NCBI GenBank assembly: GCA_964524995.1
Contig: CAZGDV010000035.1
Coordinates: 1-26,030, forward strand
DNA from: CAZGDV01 sp964524995
Lineage (GTDB): Bacteria; Chloroflexota; Dehalococcoidia; SZUA-161
DNA: 26,030 bases
Direction: 5' to 3'
The notes under the pieces are model-generated. The model was not told where the DNA came from and searched no databases. It saw only the letters and a list, made by a program, of their open reading frames with translations. Position 1 is the stretch's first letter. Each line of letters opens with the position of its first letter. The position numbers and the translations under genes are program-made. Below, one piece after another: positions 24,811-26,030 of this stretch.

Positions 24811-25723
24811 GGTAGCGGAACGAGACAAGTTTGCTGATCATCTTTTCTCCTCGGGACACACTGCCTGCCCGGGCTGCGGCCAGTCGTTGGCGGCCCGCCT
24901 AGTGCTTAGGGCAACAGGCCGAAATGTCATAATCGTCAACTCCACCGGATGTCTCGAAGTCTTTAGCTCGAAGTACCCGGAGTCGGCCTGGGAAGTCCCC
25001 TGGCTTCATTCCCTGTTCGAGAATACGGCGGCGGTGGCATCGGGCATCGAAGCAGCACTCAAGGTCACCGGTAAGCTGGACGACGTGCGCGTGATCGCAC
25101 AGGGGGGGGACGGGTCCACCTTCGATATCGGCTTCGGGGCCATCTCCGGCATGTTCGAGAGAGGGCATGACGTCCTATACATCTGCTACGACAACGAAGC
25201 ATATATGAACACGGGGATTCAGCGCAGCGGGGCCACGCCGGACTACGCCCGTACCACAACCAGCCCGCCCGGGCGCGTCTCTTTGGGCAACCAGAGGCCA
25301 AAGAAGGACCTGCCACAGATAGCGGTCGCCCATGGCGTGCCATACGTGGCTACGGCCTCAATAGGCTACGCCCACGATCTGGACAGAAAGGTCCGGAAGG
25401 CCATGAGCGTCCGTGGGCCCAAGTACCTCCAGATTCACGTTACGTGTCCGTTGGGATGGGGCACCGACCCGGCCAAGACCCTCGACATCGCCAGGCTCGC
25501 CGTGAACACGGGCCTCTATCCGCTCTATGAGGTGGAGGATGGCATCACGCGCGTCCAACACATTCCGAGGCGGGTCCCGGTCGAGGAGTACCTGAAGCCC
25601 CAGGTACGGTTCAGGCACCTTTTCGACAAGGAGGGGAGTCCGATCCCCGCTGTCAAGGATATCCAGGCCGTAGCCGATCACAATATCGAGAAGTATGGCC
25701 TGATCGTTCCGCAGGTACGCTGA
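24803..25723 (+). CDS. porB: 2-oxoacid:ferredoxin oxidoreductase, beta subunit
   Basis: The beta subunit carries thiamine diphosphate and one iron-sulfur cluster. Cluster ligands are likely C22 and C25 (ACPGCGQ), C50 (STGCLEV) and C215 (HVTCPLGWG). The ThDP motif runs from GGDGS (101-105) to N131 (CYDNEAYMNTG). GIQRSGATPDYARTTTSP (138-155) is typical of PorB of pyruvate enzymes. The length of 306 residues is normal. Its ATG lies in ATGCTTAA, which also holds the porA stop, the same junction as between porD and porA. A hairpin follows the stop by 46 bases. Confidence 0.94.
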   Translation: MLKVAERDKFADHLFSSGHTACPGCGQSLAARLVLRATGRNVIIVNSTGCLEVFSSKYPESAWEVPWLHSLFENTAAVASGIEAALKVTGKLDDVRVIAQGGDGSTFDIGFGAISGMFERGHDVLYICYDNEAYMNTGIQRSGATPDYARTTTSPPGRVSLGNQRPKKDLPQIAVAHGVPYVATASIGYAHDLDRKVRKAMSVRGPKYLQIHVTCPLGWGTDPAKTLDIARLAVNTGLYPLYEVEDGITRVQHIPRRVPVEEYLKPQVRFRHLFDKEGSPIPAVKDIQAVADHNIEKYGLIVPQVR

Positions 25724-25768
25724 CCGCGAGACGCGTTGCCGGACTGCCCCACAGACAGGAGTACGTCG

Positions 25769-25796
25769 CTGGGTTTGAGATAAGAGCTCAACCCAG
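25769..25796 (+). terminator. Hairpin between porB and tatD
   Basis: CTGGGTTTGAG (25769-25779) and CTCAACCCAG (25787-25796) form a 10-bp stem with one bulged T and a 7-base loop. It is followed by AGTTCTTTC, a weak T-rich run. It may end the por transcript, or partly limit read-through into tatD. Confidence 0.5.
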
Positions 25797-25820
25797 AGTT
25801 CTTTCTGGGGAAGGACTGAC

Positions 25821-26030
25821 GTGAACGAAGCGACATTGAGGCTTGTAGACACCCATGCCCATCTCGACGAGATTGAGGCTGTCGATGAAGCTCTTCGCGA
25901 GGCTGGAGAGGCCGGCGTCGTTGCGGTGATAGCGGTGGGTCAGGACTACGAGTCCAATTCCGTCATCCTCGAGTTGGCGGCCAAACATGCCGGCATGGTC
26001 TACCCGGCACTCGGCCTGCACCCGTGGAAC
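25821..26030 (+). CDS. tatD: TatD-family metal-dependent DNase, N-terminal part
   Basis: Only the first 70 residues are inside the window. VDTHAHLDE (9-17) is the metal-binding HxH motif of the family, and YPALGLHPWN (61-70) is the second family signature. TatD enzymes are 3'-5' DNA exonucleases or deoxyribonucleases with roles in DNA repair and quality control. The start is GTG at 25821 with GGGGAAGGA upstream. The gene reads off the right edge. Confidence 0.88.
   Translation, partial: MNEATLRLVDTHAHLDEIEAVDEALREAGEAGVVAVIAVGQDYESNSVILELAAKHAGMVYPALGLHPWN

Overview
The window reads as a gene-dense bacterial chromosome segment, roughly 55-63% GC in the lines I counted, with almost entirely housekeeping content. 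No insertion sequence, integrase, CRISPR array, rRNA or tRNA gene is visible, and no gap between genes exceeds about 180 bases. The combination of a B12-dependent (class II) ribonucleotide reductase with NrdR, a four-subunit ferredoxin-linked pyruvate oxidoreductase, a Gram-positive-type LexA box, and an mraZ-rsmH-ftsZ locus with no peptidoglycan genes suggests an anaerobic Chloroflexota lineage near Dehalococcoidia. That placement is inference from gene content and protein style, not from a marker-gene tree.

Left part (1-10055, all minus strand). Read in transcription order, this part holds moaB, trmD, rplS, priA, def, cca, secD, secF, nrdR and the start of nrdJ. Sigma70-like promoters can be read in front of moaB, rplS (inside the end of trmD), def and nrdR, so it is several units rather than one long operon. 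The nrdR promoter carries a textbook pair of NrdR boxes 31 bp apart, one filling the -35/-10 spacer.

Middle part (10056-15298). A divergent promoter region starts the plus-strand unit mraZ-rsmH-ftsZ. Four GTGG boxes at exact 10-bp spacing run into the mraZ start codon. The unit ends at a perfect hairpin shared with the convergent lysA gene. lysA and rpsT are divergent. rpsT starts with TTG and is followed by a likely terminator. lexA follows with its own SOS box.

Accessory part (15327-20127). Just 28 bases after lexA lies a two-gene cassette: a TcmP-like (three-Cys-motif partner) protein and a spore-photoproduct-lyase-like radical SAM protein. No terminator is seen between lexA and the pair, so they may be DNA-damage inducible. 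This is the best candidate for an undescribed system in the window. It is followed by an LsrF-like class I aldolase or thiolase, a GH1 glycosidase, and a convergent class II sugar-phosphate aldolase; these three together look like a small sugar-use module.

Right part (20294-26030, plus strand). leuS is followed by porG-porD-porA-porB, whose reading frames all overlap. A hairpin comes next, then the first 70 codons of a TatD-family nuclease. Metabolically, the window joins DNA precursor synthesis, protein export and maturation, division, lysine synthesis, SOS control and ferredoxin-linked carbon metabolism.
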